Positions 23,758-33,301 of a stretch of 64,000 nt of DNA are shown one piece after another. The DNA lies in contig NZ_JAEMXM010000025.1 of assembly GCF_016482785.1 (NCBI RefSeq), positions 1-64,000 of the forward strand. Reading direction: 5' to 3'. The notes beneath the pieces were generated by a model. It made no database searches and was not told where the DNA came from. It saw nothing but the letters and a program-made list of their open reading frames with translations. Position numbers and translations under genes: made by a program. The DNA comes from Paenibacillus alkalitolerans. Lineage in GTDB: Bacteria; Bacillota; Bacilli; Paenibacillales; YIM-B00363. Within the stretch, counting starts at the first letter, position 1; every line of letters starts with the position of its first letter.

Positions 23758-26700
23758 ATGTTTTGGACAGAAGAGAAGCTGCAGGCGAGAATTGCCGAAT
23801 TGGAACCTTACCGGTACCGGGATGCGATCATGATCGAACGATTCCGGGCGCAAGAAGATCCGGAAGGGACGATCGGCGCATATCCATCCGAAGGCGGATC
23901 GTGGGCGAACATGCGCATATCGGATGAATGGAAAGGGCGCGACAAGTACTTGTGGCTGGCGGCCGATCCGTTCATTCCTTCGGAGTGGCGGGGGCGGCAG
24001 ATTGTCGGCCGGTTCGATTACGGCACGACCGGCGGGGGGAACAACAGCGGATTCGAATCCCTCTTGTTTGTCGACGGGCACCCTTATCAGGGCGTCGATT
24101 CCAATCATACGGAAGTTTTTCTGCCTGATCATAAAGCGGGTCAAACGATCGCTCTCCGGTTTCGCCTTTGGTCGGGACTGAACGGTTACGGCAAGAGGGA
24201 AGACATCGCGCATAAGCTGCAGCATGCTTCCGTCTGCTGGTTGGACCGGGCGGCCGACGATGTGTATTATACCGGCAAAGCGGTGCTGGATACGGTGAAG
24301 GTGCTCGGGGACAGCGCTCCGATCCGGCATGCGCTGCTGGATGCGCTGGACCGCTCCTTCCTGCGCATCGATTGGTCCCGGCCCGGCTCGGACACGTTTT
24401 ATGCCTCCGTGTCGGAGGCGCGGCGTGTGCTGAACGAGCAGCTCGAACAGATGAGCAAATCGGATTCCTACACCGTGACCTGCGTAGGTCATACGCATAT
24501 CGATGTGGCCTGGCTTTGGACGCTTCGGCATACGAGGGAGAAAGCCGCCCGTTCGTTCTCGACCGTGCTTAGGCTCATGGAGCAATACCCGGAATATGTG
24601 TTCCTGCAAACTCAGCCTCAACTGTACGATTACATGCGATCGGATTATCCGGAAATTTACGCCGCAATCAAGGAGCGCATCAGAGAAGGCCGGTGGGAGG
24701 CTTCCGGCGCCATGTGGCTGGAAGCGGACTGCAACATACCTTCCGGCGAGTCGCTCGTCAGACAGCTGCTGTACGGCACCCGGTTCCTTCGCGAACAGTT
24801 CGGCGTGGAATGCGCATATTTGTGGTTGCCCGACGTATTCGGCTACAGCTGGGCGCTGCCGCAAATACTCGTGAAAAGCGGAATTACCGCCTTCATGACG
24901 ACGAAGATCAGCTGGAACCAGTATAACCGCATGCCTCATGATACTTTCTATTGGCGGGGAATCGACGGCTCCGAGATACTTGCGCATTTCATCACCACGC
25001 CCGATCCCGGCGGCCGGGAAGGGCGGTTTTATTACACATACAACGGAGTCATCACACCGGAGACGGTGACGGGGATATGGGAGGCGTACCGGGATAAGCC
25101 GATTAACCGCAATCTGCTTCTCGCGTACGGCTATGGTGACGGAGGCGGCGGCGTGAACCGGGAGATGCTGGAGATGCGGCGAAGGCTCGACCGGCTGCCC
25201 GGATTGCCGAAGGTGACCGCCGGCCGGGCGGATGCGTATTTCACCGAGCTTAAGCAAACGGTGGACAGCGCCGGCCGCTACGTTCACACTTGGGACGGAG
25301 AGCTGTATCTGGAGCTGCACCGCGGCACGTATACGAGCCAGGCATACAACAAGCGGGCGAACCGCAAGCTGGAGCTGCTGTACAGGGAATGCGAATGGCT
25401 GCACGCTTTCGGCGCCGTGCTCGGCCGGGACTGGTCATCGTATCCGGCCGAGGACATCCGCTCCGGTTGGACGATTGTGCTGCGCAATCAGTTTCACGAT
25501 ATAATTCCCGGATCGTCCATTCGGGAAGTGTACGAGGACAGCCGCCGGGAGTACGGGGAGGCGGAACGGATAGGCCGCCGCGTCTGGAACGAGGCGGCTG
25601 CGCGTCTCGCGGTTTCCGGTCCGACTCCGGACGGCGGGAAAGGGATGCGGACGTATACGGTGTTTAACGGCGCTCCGTGGGAGCGGGACGACATCGTCCG
25701 CATCGAGCGGGGGCCGGACATGGCGGAGCATGGCTGCTGGCATGCGCCGGACGGCGCAAAGCTTCCTTCGCAGCGTTGCGGCGACGGCTGGTACGTTCGG
25801 GTCGGCGGCATTCCTCCGATGGGCTTCGCCGCTATCCGGTATGAAGCGCAGGCGCAGGCGCCGTCCGACCAGCACTCGGATACGCCGTTCGTCTGGAGCG
25901 GACAATCGATGCAAACGCCGTTTTACGATATTTCCTGGGACGGGAACGGGCACATCAGCCGTCTCTACGACAAGCAAGCCCGCCGGGATGTGCTGGCTGC
26001 GGGCGGTTTGGGCAATGAGCTGCAGGTGTTCGAAGATAAGCCGAAAAGCCGTCATGAAGCGTGGGATATCGATATTTTTTATTCGGAAAAGATGAATCTT
26101 GTAACGGATTTGGTTGAGATGCGATTGGCCGAATCGGGGCCGCTGCTGGCGGCCGTCGAATTCGTGTGGTGCTACGGGGATTCCGTCATCCGCCAGCGAA
26201 TGATTCTCTACACGCATAGCAAGCGGATCGACTTCGAGACGAATGTCGACTGGCACGAACAGCGGCAGCTGCTCAAGGTCGCATTCCCGGTCGCTGTCAG
26301 GGCGACCGAAGCGACCTTCGATATCCAGTTCGGCAACGTCAAACGCCCGACGCATTGGAATACGAGCTGGGATTACGCTCGTTTCGAGACGGTGGCTCAT
26401 CAATGGGCGGACTTGTCCGAGCGGGGATTCGGCGTAAGCCTGCTGAACGACTGTAAGTACGGTTACGATGTGAAGGACCTCACGCTGCGGCTTTCGCTCA
26501 TTAAATCCGCCATGGTACCCGATGAAACGGCCGATCAGGGGGAGCACGAATTCACATACGCCTTGCTGCCGCATCAAGGCGATTGGTTCACCGGGCGAAC
26601 GGTGCAGGAAGCTTGGTCGTTAAACAACCCGTTGTCCTGGGTTGAAGGGGAGGGTCCTTTCGGCCGAATGTCGTTGTTCTCGGTGTCCGCGGACCACGTG

Positions 26701-26934
26701 ATGATCGATGCGGTGAAGAAAGCGGAAGACGAAGACGCGGTACTGATCCGGCTGCACGAATTCTCGGGAGCGAGCGGTCGGGTGAAGCTCTCCGGCGGGC
26801 TGCCGTTCGTCTCATGGACCGAGTGCGATCTGATGGAGCGCGCCATCGCCGAACCGGTTTCCGGTCCGGTTGCTGAATTCGATATAACGCCGTATGAAAT
26901 CAAGACGTTCTTGGTCAAGTTTGCCGATCGGTGA
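23758..26934 (+). CDS. Alpha-mannosidase, glycoside hydrolase family 38
   Basis: A 1058-residue cytoplasmic enzyme that removes alpha-linked mannose from imported glycans. The start is the ATG at 23758 (MFWTEEKL) behind GGAGGA. The zinc motif HTHIDVAW lies at 245-252, with His and Asp ligands, and the catalytic nucleophile is Asp359 in WLPDVFGYS. QFHDIIPGSSIREVY is the usual late zinc histidine region, and the C-terminal beta domains run to the end. The length is normal for the family and there is no signal peptide. It closes the locus, giving a complete uptake-and-cleavage route. Confidence 0.94.
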   Translation: MFWTEEKLQARIAELEPYRYRDAIMIERFRAQEDPEGTIGAYPSEGGSWANMRISDEWKGRDKYLWLAADPFIPSEWRGRQIVGRFDYGTTGGGNNSGFESLLFVDGHPYQGVDSNHTEVFLPDHKAGQTIALRFRLWSGLNGYGKREDIAHKLQHASVCWLDRAADDVYYTGKAVLDTVKVLGDSAPIRHALLDALDRSFLRIDWSRPGSDTFYASVSEARRVLNEQLEQMSKSDSYTVTCVGHTHIDVAWLWTLRHTREKAARSFSTVLRLMEQYPEYVFLQTQPQLYDYMRSDYPEIYAAIKERIREGRWEASGAMWLEADCNIPSGESLVRQLLYGTRFLREQFGVECAYLWLPDVFGYSWALPQILVKSGITAFMTTKISWNQYNRMPHDTFYWRGIDGSEILAHFITTPDPGGREGRFYYTYNGVITPETVTGIWEAYRDKPINRNLLLAYGYGDGGGGVNREMLEMRRRLDRLPGLPKVTAGRADAYFTELKQTVDSAGRYVHTWDGELYLELHRGTYTSQAYNKRANRKLELLYRECEWLHAFGAVLGRDWSSYPAEDIRSGWTIVLRNQFHDIIPGSSIREVYEDSRREYGEAERIGRRVWNEAAARLAVSGPTPDGGKGMRTYTVFNGAPWERDDIVRIERGPDMAEHGCWHAPDGAKLPSQRCGDGWYVRVGGIPPMGFAAIRYEAQAQAPSDQHSDTPFVWSGQSMQTPFYDISWDGNGHISRLYDKQARRDVLAAGGLGNELQVFEDKPKSRHEAWDIDIFYSEKMNLVTDLVEMRLAESGPLLAAVEFVWCYGDSVIRQRMILYTHSKRIDFETNVDWHEQRQLLKVAFPVAVRATEATFDIQFGNVKRPTHWNTSWDYARFETVAHQWADLSERGFGVSLLNDCKYGYDVKDLTLRLSLIKSAMVPDETADQGEHEFTYALLPHQGDWFTGRTVQEAWSLNNPLSWVEGEGPFGRMSLFSVSADHVMIDAVKKAEDEDAVLIRLHEFSGASGRVKLSGGLPFVSWTECDLMERAIAEPVSGPVAEFDITPYEIKTFLVKFADR

Positions 26935-26963
26935 AAGCTCGAGAACAACTGCTGCGGAATGGT

Positions 26964-26980
26964 CGCGGTGCTGCACCGCG
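26964..26980. terminator. Short GC-rich hairpin after the mannosidase gene
   Basis: CGCGGTG and CACCGCG pair across CTG, 29 bases after the GH38 stop and just past the stop of the convergent hydrolase gene. There is no clear T-run, so it is at best a weak bidirectional terminator. Confidence 0.4.
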
Positions 26981-26994
26981 GCCGGCCGCTTTCA

Positions 26995-27681
26995 TTAACA
27001 TTGGGACAGAAACTTATTAAGAGCGAGAGCCAGTTCGTCCGGTCTGCTCAACATCGGCAAATGTCCTGTTTCCAGCGCTTCGACATGCTGCGGAGCAAGA
27101 TTGGAAATCATTTGATCTTGCAAAGACGAGCTCATCTCCCGGTCATTCGCCAACTTTACATATAGTTTGGGCACGTTCGGAGCCGTCGCTTCCGACCGGT
27201 CCGTATAAACGCGAATCGATTCCGCCACGAAGCTTCCCGCGACTTCCGCCGCTTGCTCCGGTGTAACATCGCTGCATAATCCTTTAAGAATGGCCGATTC
27301 GGGCGGTTTCGTCCCGAATATGCGCATAAGGACACCCGTTAACATACGCTGGGCAAAAGGCAGAACCGACAGAAACGAGCCCCCCTGTTTGGGAATAGCG
27401 GCGCCGACCGCGGCAAAGCCGGCCAGCCGTTCCGGCATATCGCCGGCAACCTTAAGGGCGACTACACCGCCCAATGAATGCGCCACGATAATGAATTTTT
27501 CAACTTCCCACGCTTCCAGCCGCCGTTTAATATGCGAGGCATAATCTTGCAGTGTAAGCTTGCGCCTGTTCTGAGGATAATCAATCAGCAGAAACGGGGC
27601 GTTTATTCCGGCGGCAACCTGCTCCCATATTTCGCTTTTCAACCCTGCTCCCTGAATGAATACGACACCGACAGTTCTCAT
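26995..27681 (-). CDS. Alpha/beta hydrolase
   Basis: A 228-residue small hydrolase. It has the oxyanion region FIQGAGLKSEIW, the nucleophile elbow VAHSLGGVVALK, the acidic residue region KLANDREMSS and the catalytic His in ETGHLPMLSRPDELA. This matches esterase/haloperoxidase-like proteins of the AB_hydrolase_6 group. It is transcribed alone, facing the mannosidase and divergent from the chemoreceptor gene. The substrate is unknown. Confidence 0.85.
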   Translation of the reverse strand: MRTVGVVFIQGAGLKSEIWEQVAAGINAPFLLIDYPQNRRKLTLQDYASHIKRRLEAWEVEKFIIVAHSLGGVVALKVAGDMPERLAGFAAVGAAIPKQGGSFLSVLPFAQRMLTGVLMRIFGTKPPESAILKGLCSDVTPEQAAEVAGSFVAESIRVYTDRSEATAPNVPKLYVKLANDREMSSSLQDQMISNLAPQHVEALETGHLPMLSRPDELALALNKFLSQC

Positions 27682-27857
27682 TATAATGTGATTCTCCTCT
27701 AATATTTAATAATCCTATTATATAAATACTTTCATGACAGACCGTGTCAGTGGAGATTTTATTTTCGTGTGAGGTTTATATTATTCTGGAAATATATTGA
27801 TTTATATTGTAAATTAATCAGGTAGGTCAAAAGTCTCCCAGTTGAATGAGGTGTATT

Positions 27858-29381
27858 ATGGTTAGCGAGAAAAATAGAGTCATGCTTATTATTTCTGTAT
27901 TAGTGGTTGCGTTATCATTAATTGTTCATTGGCTGCACCGCGGGCTGCATCTTTTCAGCGGGACGGGCCATGCGGCCGACGGGTCCTTGTCGTGGCTGCA
28001 AAACTCGTTTCTGATTATTCCCGCGGTCACTGCCGCCGTCGCATTTGCACTGATGCGTATCAGCTCGAGCCACCCGTCCGTCCCGTTGTTGAATACGCTC
28101 TCTTTGACTATGGCGAGCATTTCGATGATTGCAGGCGGCGGTGGGATGGTGGAGTATCATTTTTCCATCTTTATGGTGCTCGCCATCATTGTATACTACG
28201 ATAAAATTTCGCTGCTGCTTGTAAGTACCGTTCTATTTGCGGCGCAGCACCTCATCGGCTATCTCTCGTTCAGAGAGTTGGTTTATGGAACCGCGGACTA
28301 TTCGTTTTCCATGGTAATCATACATATTTTATTTGTCGTGCTGTTTGACGCCGGAGTAATATATCAGATTTTAGTGCGGAGAAAAGTATCCGAGTCAGCC
28401 GAAAAATCGCAGAACGAGAAGCTGCGGCATACGGTTGAAACGATCATTCAAAATATATCGGCCTCGTCCGCGGAGGTCACCGGAAACTCGAAGCAGCTGC
28501 TCGAAACGTCCACCCGGCTGAACCAATTGTCTGCCGAAGTATTGGGTATTATGAAAGTACTGTCGGATGTATCGAAGCAACAGGATGCGGGAACGAGGGA
28601 AAGCTCGAGAGCGATGGGGGAGTTGGCGGCCGGCATTTCCATGATAGCGGACACTTGCGGCCGTGTCACGGAGGAGACGGTGCAATCGTCGTTGGAAGTG
28701 AAGAAAGGCAGCCAGTCGATTCAATCCGCCATTGCCGTAATGGCGGAGGTCAGCGAAGTCATGCAATCCGCAACGGAAAAATTCGGCATTCTGGAACAGA
28801 GGTCGTCGGAGATTGAAGGCATAACCGCCATAAATAACGATATTGCCGCACAAACCAATTTGTTGGCGCTGAATGCGTCGATCGAAGCGGCGAAAGCGGG
28901 CGAACACGGGCGGGGCTTTGCGGTCGTTGCGCAGGAAATCCGGAAGCTGGCGGATCAGTCGAACCGGGCAACCGACCAAATTGCGCAAGTGGTCGGCGAA
29001 ATTCAACTGGAAATTCAGGTGGCGAAGCAATCGCTGGAGAAAGTGTTGGCGGAGGTCGAACAAGGAAATCGCGCGGTATTGTCATCGGGAGACGCCTTCC
29101 AACGAATCTCGCAATCGATTCTATCGGTCGTCGACGGGATGAATACGGTAGCTTCCACATCCGAGCAGCTTTCCTCAAGCACGCAAGAGATTACGGCCAC
29201 CTTCGAAGACATCACCCAAACATCCGGGAATGTCGCAGACAGCGTAAAGAACGTATCGGCGCTCTCGGATGAACAAATCAGGTGGATTCAACAATGCAAC
29301 GAGCTTTCGTCGAAGATGGAACAGCTCAGCAAGCAGCTGAATGAGGTTATCGTCATCACCCGGCAAACGTTTATAAAGTGA
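27858..29381 (+). CDS. Methyl-accepting chemotaxis protein without HAMP domain
   Basis: A 507-residue receptor; the ATG at 27858 follows GAGGTG. The N-terminal 180 residues contain about six hydrophobic helices with very short loops, so signals are probably sensed within or near the membrane. There is no recognisable HAMP domain or large periplasmic region. The C-terminal coiled coil has the conserved tip [20 protein letters not shown] followed by [20 protein letters not shown], which contacts CheA and CheW. No chemotaxis genes are nearby, so it feeds a system encoded elsewhere. Confidence 0.88.
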   Translation: MVSEKNRVMLIISVLVVALSLIVHWLHRGLHLFSGTGHAADGSLSWLQNSFLIIPAVTAAVAFALMRISSSHPSVPLLNTLSLTMASISMIAGGGGMVEYHFSIFMVLAIIVYYDKISLLLVSTVLFAAQHLIGYLSFRELVYGTADYSFSMVIIHILFVVLFDAGVIYQILVRRKVSESAEKSQNEKLRHTVETIIQNISASSAEVTGNSKQLLETSTRLNQLSAEVLGIMKVLSDVSKQQDAGTRESSRAMGELAAGISMIADTCGRVTEETVQSSLEVKKGSQSIQSAIAVMAEVSEVMQSATEKFGILEQRSSEIEGITAINNDIAAQTNLLALNASIEAAKAGEHGRGFAVVAQEIRKLADQSNRATDQIAQVVGEIQLEIQVAKQSLEKVLAEVEQGNRAVLSSGDAFQRISQSILSVVDGMNTVASTSEQLSSSTQEITATFEDITQTSGNVADSVKNVSALSDEQIRWIQQCNELSSKMEQLSKQLNEVIVITRQTFIK

Positions 29382-29445
29382 ATTCCGATCGGACAGGGCT
29401 TTTTACTATAGGGACGATCCAAGAGGTTCCCTTGACACACACACC

Positions 29446-29893
29446 CTCTTGCGGGATCCCTATGTTCCGATATGTGCATGGCTCCCCTCCCCGATACTCT
29501 CACACTCTCGTGCGAGCACTGTCCCTTTGGTTCAGAAAATGCGCAAAGGTCGTCAATACAGGGACAAACTAACAATGTATGAGCTGTCGGGATAGTGTGC
29601 GCATGAGGAGAGACGGAACATGAAGTCGGGGAAAGCGAGGATCAAACGATCTGAAACTAAGGGATAGTGTGCGCATGAGGAGAGACGGAACATGAAGTCA
29701 GGGAAAGCGAGGATCAAACGATCTGAAACTAAGGGATAGTGTGCGCATGAGGAGAGCCGGAACACGAAGTCGGGGAAAGCGAGGATCAAACGATCTGAAA
29801 CTAAGGGATGTGTGCGCATGAGGAGGAGACGAATGTGAAGTCGGGGAAATATTAGAACGGATGAACGGAACATCTGAAACAAGGGGAGAGCGT
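29446..29893. mobile_element. Minimal IS1595-related element with doubled ends
   Basis: CTCTTGCGGGATCCCTATG at about 29446 is a degenerate outer left end. CTCGTGCGAGCACTGTCCC at 29507 is the inner left end. The inner right end is CGGGATAGTGTGCGCATGAG, ending at 29607. Only about 100 bases lie between the inner ends, and no transposase remains. To the right, the end sequence is multiplied in the 72-bp tandem array. The layout matches the loci at 3313 and 9369. Confidence 0.65.
29589..29880. repeat. 72-bp tandem repeats built on the transposon end
   Basis: GGGAT starts at 29589, 29661, 29733 and 29805, exactly 72 bases apart, with a fifth diverged unit to about 29880. Each unit begins with the element end (GGGATAGTGTGCGCATGAGG), continues GAAGTCGGGGAAAGCGAGG and closes with GATCTGAAACTAA. 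The unit is twice 36 bases, the period of the two arrays at 9.5-10.2 kb. Confidence 0.9.
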
Positions 29894-30076
29894 GCGAAAG
29901 AGGTTGCGAAACGTGAAGGAACTTTTTCTATTGCGGCGCCGCACCCAGGATTCTGGTACAGTGTATGCAGTAGAACGTTCAGAGGGAAGTTTTTGCGAAA
30001 TGGAAAAAGAGCTTGGTATTGCGGGAAGAGTTGCATACGATGTGGAAAAATGCGGAGCCGAGAGGAGTGATGTGAA

Positions 30077-30706
30077 ATGGTGAGTTCCGGTACGTTGATT
30101 GCCTTTGCAATCGTTTCACTCGGCATGGTTTGTTCTCCGGGGCCTAATATGATTTACCTGCTTTCCCGTTCCGTTTCGCAGGGACGGGCGGCTGGTGTGG
30201 TCTCGCTGCTAGGAGTTATTCTTGGATTCGTATTTTATATCATCGCAACCATGCTCGGCCTATCTGCGCTATTCCTGATAGTCCCGTACGTCTATGAAAC
30301 TGTAAAGTGGGCGGGGGCCGTCTACTTGCTCTGGCTCGCTTGGAATTCGGTGAAACCAGGTGCCGCTTCCATTTTTAAGCCTCACACGCTCTCAGTTGAA
30401 CCTCCGAAAAAGCTATTCTTAATGGGATTCATGACAAATCTGCTAAACCCGAAAATTGCCGTTTTGTACGTGTCGCTGCTGCCTCAGTTTGTAGATCCTT
30501 CGCGAGGATCGGTGCTGTTGCAAAGCGCAACATTAGGTCTCACGCAAATTGTCGTCAGCTTTGCGGTGAACCTGCTGATTGTTCTTGCAGCAAGTAATGT
30601 CGCTTCTTGGTTTGGCACACGCCCGATGTGGCTTCGTATGCAGCAGTGGCTTATGGCAAGCGTGCTGACGGGTCTTGCGGCCCGACTTGCTTTTGATCGC
30701 AGATAG
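30077..30706 (+). CDS. LysE/RhtB family amino acid exporter
   Basis: A 209-residue membrane protein with about six helices. The family signature near the start is GMVCSPGPNMIYLLSRSVSQGRAAG (shown in parts: GMVCSPGPN and GRAAGVVSLLGV), and the central loop is GFMTNLLNPKIAVLYVSLLPQF. Members export amino acids or homoserine lactones. The ATG at 30077 follows GAGAGGAG. The preceding 180 bases continue from the repeat array and hold no gene I can support. It is transcribed alone. Confidence 0.88.
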   Translation: MVSSGTLIAFAIVSLGMVCSPGPNMIYLLSRSVSQGRAAGVVSLLGVILGFVFYIIATMLGLSALFLIVPYVYETVKWAGAVYLLWLAWNSVKPGAASIFKPHTLSVEPPKKLFLMGFMTNLLNPKIAVLYVSLLPQFVDPSRGSVLLQSATLGLTQIVVSFAVNLLIVLAASNVASWFGTRPMWLRMQQWLMASVLTGLAARLAFDRR

Positions 30707-30777
30707 CTAACTCACTGCTCTTGTTTCACATTGATACAACGTGGTGCAATCGCGTCGCACGAAGCCTCCCCATAACA

Positions 30778-30796
30778 TCAGTTTTATCCACCAAAT
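30778..30796. repeat. 19-bp direct repeat, copy 1 (downstream of the AraC gene)
   Basis: TCAGTTTTATCCACCAAAT is identical and in the same orientation as at 31759-31777. The two copies bracket the AraC-family regulator gene. This copy lies 30 bases past the regulator stop. Confidence 0.85.
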
Positions 30797-30826
30797 GTAC
30801 AAAATTGTCCTCCTGCGCCGACGATT

Positions 30827-31714
30827 CTAGTGATTGTTCAAATGAGTGCGGTAGAACGCGGTCCGGTATTCGGTCGGCGTAATATTTTCGTACTTCTTAA
30901 ACAGCCTCATGAAATACTTCTCGTCGTCGATGCCCACAATCTTCGAGATTTCCTTGATGCTCTTTCTGCTTCTCGACAACATATCCTTCGCCTTCGATAT
31001 TTTCATCAGATGAATATACTCCTGAAGATTGATGCCTGTCCGTCTTTTAAACACCCTGGACAAATAGTCGCGGTTATAATTGAATTTCTCCGCAATGTCC
31101 GAAACCGAAATGTCGCTCATCGCGTGAATTCTGATCCATTCGATGATTTCGGCTATATGGCGCTCTCCTTCGGATTTTTGCTGCGTAAGAAAGTAGTCGG
31201 TGATCGTCTGTTCCGACAGCTCGATGAGCAGAGAAGTCATTACGTAGTTTGCGCTTTGCAGCGTGTAGTAGTTCGAGTTGACGACATGCTGCAGCTGTTG
31301 AAACATGATATTGATTTTCTCAATCCCTTGCGGCGTAAAAAACAAAGGGATATATATGTTGGATATGCGCCTTTCGGAGTCCGGTTTTTTGATCTCAGCC
31401 ACTTCCTGCTCCATCGCCGCATCGTCTATCAGCTCGTACGAAGCGGGAGCGAAGTGAAACCAGAAGAAAGACACCTCTTTCTCGCAAACCTTGTTTCCGC
31501 CGTGAACCCGTTTGGGCAGCAGCAGGAGCACATTTCCGGGACGCACCTCGTAATCCGTATCTTCGGTGCTGATGTGCAGACATTTATTCACGCCGATAAT
31601 GATTTCGAAATCGTCGATCGATCTGCGGGAATGCGTCCAAGGCACATTGGAAATAAATTGTCCGGACGAAATAAATTCAAGCGGGCGTTCGATGCCGGTC
31701 TTCAAATATAACAA
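30827..31714 (-). CDS. AraC family regulator of the arabinofuranoside locus
   Basis: A 295-residue one-component regulator. The start is TTG at 31714, eight bases after GGAGGG. Residues 1-150 are a cupin-type sugar-sensing domain (VRPGNVLLLLPKRVHGG). The last 100 residues are the AraC double helix-turn-helix (SVSDIAEKFNYNRDYLSRVF and IGIDDEKYFMRLFKKYENIT). It is divergent from the transporter and GH127 genes and is their probable activator. The 19-bp repeat and the cre-like site in the 200-base divergent region are candidate control sites. Confidence 0.9.
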   Translation of the reverse strand: MLYLKTGIERPLEFISSGQFISNVPWTHSRRSIDDFEIIIGVNKCLHISTEDTDYEVRPGNVLLLLPKRVHGGNKVCEKEVSFFWFHFAPASYELIDDAAMEQEVAEIKKPDSERRISNIYIPLFFTPQGIEKINIMFQQLQHVVNSNYYTLQSANYVMTSLLIELSEQTITDYFLTQQKSEGERHIAEIIEWIRIHAMSDISVSDIAEKFNYNRDYLSRVFKRRTGINLQEYIHLMKISKAKDMLSRSRKSIKEISKIVGIDDEKYFMRLFKKYENITPTEYRTAFYRTHLNNH

Positions 31715-31758
31715 GGTTCCATCCCTCCAATAAGCGAATATCGATCCTGAAGATATAG

Positions 31759-31777
31759 TCAGTTTTATCCACCAAAT
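31759..31777. repeat. 19-bp direct repeat, copy 2 (AraC/SBP divergent region)
   Basis: TCAGTTTTATCCACCAAAT lies 45 bases upstream of the AraC start. It is a candidate regulator-binding site or the scar of a duplication; see copy 1 at 30778. Confidence 0.85.
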
Positions 31778-31827
31778 ATCATGGTTGGGCTACTTACAAG
31801 CAAACAGCCGGATGATATGATATTTTT

Positions 31828-31851
31828 GCAAGCGTTTGCAAGCGTTTGACA
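31828..31851 (+). promoter_or_regulatory. Tandem cre-like decamers and -35 box upstream of the binding protein gene
   Basis: The decamer GCAAGCGTTT is repeated head to tail at 31828-31837 and 31838-31847. It creates TGCAAGCGTTTGCA, which resembles CcpA cre sites and other LacI-family operators. TTGACA at 31846-31851 can serve as the -35 box. Binding here would block the promoter, consistent with catabolite repression of a sugar locus. Confidence 0.55.
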
Positions 31852-31913
31852 GTAGCATGCAACTGCAGTTTGCATTAGTAACCTGAACAAGAAAGTCGAA
31901 GGAGGGTTATGGA

Positions 31914-33248
31914 TTGAAAAAGCAGCGATTACGAACTTTGGCTGCCGTCTTGTTCTGCGCGCTCATAGCTTCGGCATGTTCCGGCGGCGGCGGAAGCACC
32001 GCAACGAACACCAATGAGGGCGGCTCCGGCGGAGGCGACGGCAAAACCGTCACCTTGAAGTTTATGGGATGGGAAGCCAGTCCGCTGGAGACCGAAAGCG
32101 TAAAGAAGGGCCTCGACAAGTTTATGAAGGAGCACCCCAACATCAAGGTGGAATACCAGCCGGTGCCTGGAGCGCAGTACTCCCAGAAGCTGCTGACGAT
32201 GTTGGCCGGCAATGCGGCTCCGGACGTGTTCTTCCTCGGAGCGACCGATTACCGCTCATTCCAAGAACGCGACGTGCTGCTTGATCTGACCCCGATGTTC
32301 GAAACGGAAATGTCCATCGACGATTTCATTCCTTCCTCCGCAACCATCATGTCCATCGACGGCAAAATTTATGGTGTCAGCAGCTGTACCGTCTCTCCTG
32401 TATTGTATTACAACAAGGACATCTTTGATAAGGCGAATCTTCCATACCCGCCCAGCGACCCGGCGAAAGCATGGACGTGGTCCGAGTTCCGGGACGCCGC
32501 CAAGAAGCTGACAGTGACGGAAGGCGGCAAAGTTACGCAATACGGCTTCTTCGGACTGGAGAGTTTCTATATGACGGGCGCCATGCTGTTCTCCAACGGC
32601 GCCGAGCTGTTTAACGAAGACGGAACGCAAATGCGCGTCAATAGCCCGCAGGCGAAAGAAGTGCTTCAGGCCGTCCTCGATCTCAGGCTGAAAGACGGCG
32701 CCTCCCCAACCGCCAAAACATTGGAAAGCATCGGCATGAGCCCGGCCCAAATGCTGCAAACCGGCAAGGTCGCCATGATGGTCGACGGCTCCTGGGCGCT
32801 CCAAGAGCTCGCGGCCATGAAGTTTCCGGTCGGCGTTGCGTCGCTTCCGAAGTTCCAAGAGGCGAAGACGCACGGCCAAGCGCACGTGCATTCCGCATGG
32901 GCGAAAACCAAGCATCCGAAAGAGGCGTGGGAGCTCGTGAAGTTTCTCTCCTCTGAAGAATATCAGATCGATTTGATTTCCGCAGGCCTGTGGATGCCTA
33001 ACCGCAAATCGCTTTATACGGAAGAAGGCATTGCGAAATGGTATAACGATAAAGTTCATCCCGAAGGTTTCAAGGAGCTCATACCGTTCTTCCGGGACGC
33101 CGAGCCTTATCCGTTCGCACTCATCCGCCACAACAAAGTGAACTCCATTATCACGGAAGAGACGGATAAGCTATGGTACTCCGGCCAATCCGCGGACGAT
33201 ACGGTGAAAAACATCGAAACGAGAGCAAACGAAGAACTGGCAAAATAA
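31914..33248 (+). CDS. Extracellular solute-binding lipoprotein of the arabinoside transporter
   Basis: A 444-residue binding protein starting with TTG at 31914, seven bases after GGAGGG; the nearby ATG is out of frame. The lipobox IASACSG is at about residues 18-24, followed by a glycine/asparagine linker. KFMGWEASPLETESVKKGLD opens the family 1 sugar-binding fold. It is divergent from the AraC gene and followed by two permeases and a GH127 enzyme, so the ligand is probably an arabinofuranose-containing oligosaccharide. Confidence 0.9.
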   Translation: MKKQRLRTLAAVLFCALIASACSGGGGSTATNTNEGGSGGGDGKTVTLKFMGWEASPLETESVKKGLDKFMKEHPNIKVEYQPVPGAQYSQKLLTMLAGNAAPDVFFLGATDYRSFQERDVLLDLTPMFETEMSIDDFIPSSATIMSIDGKIYGVSSCTVSPVLYYNKDIFDKANLPYPPSDPAKAWTWSEFRDAAKKLTVTEGGKVTQYGFFGLESFYMTGAMLFSNGAELFNEDGTQMRVNSPQAKEVLQAVLDLRLKDGASPTAKTLESIGMSPAQMLQTGKVAMMVDGSWALQELAAMKFPVGVASLPKFQEAKTHGQAHVHSAWAKTKHPKEAWELVKFLSSEEYQIDLISAGLWMPNRKSLYTEEGIAKWYNDKVHPEGFKELIPFFRDAEPYPFALIRHNKVNSIITEETDKLWYSGQSADDTVKNIETRANEELAK

Positions 33249-33301
33249 CGCGGGAATCGCCCCGGAAGATCATTCTGGGGCTTCCTCATTGGGGGGATGA
33301 C

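Noticed and set aside
22110-25404. 549- and 599-codon minus-strand open frames opposite the binding protein and mannosidase genes
   Set aside because: They are shadows of well-supported coding genes on the plus strand and are arginine/histidine-rich without motifs.
25435-26577. 380-codon minus-strand open frame opposite the mannosidase
   Set aside because: Shadow of GH38; no domain or start signal.
29892-30083. 63-codon frame before the LysE gene
   Set aside because: It begins in the repeat array and overlaps the LysE start; no signal or family supports it.
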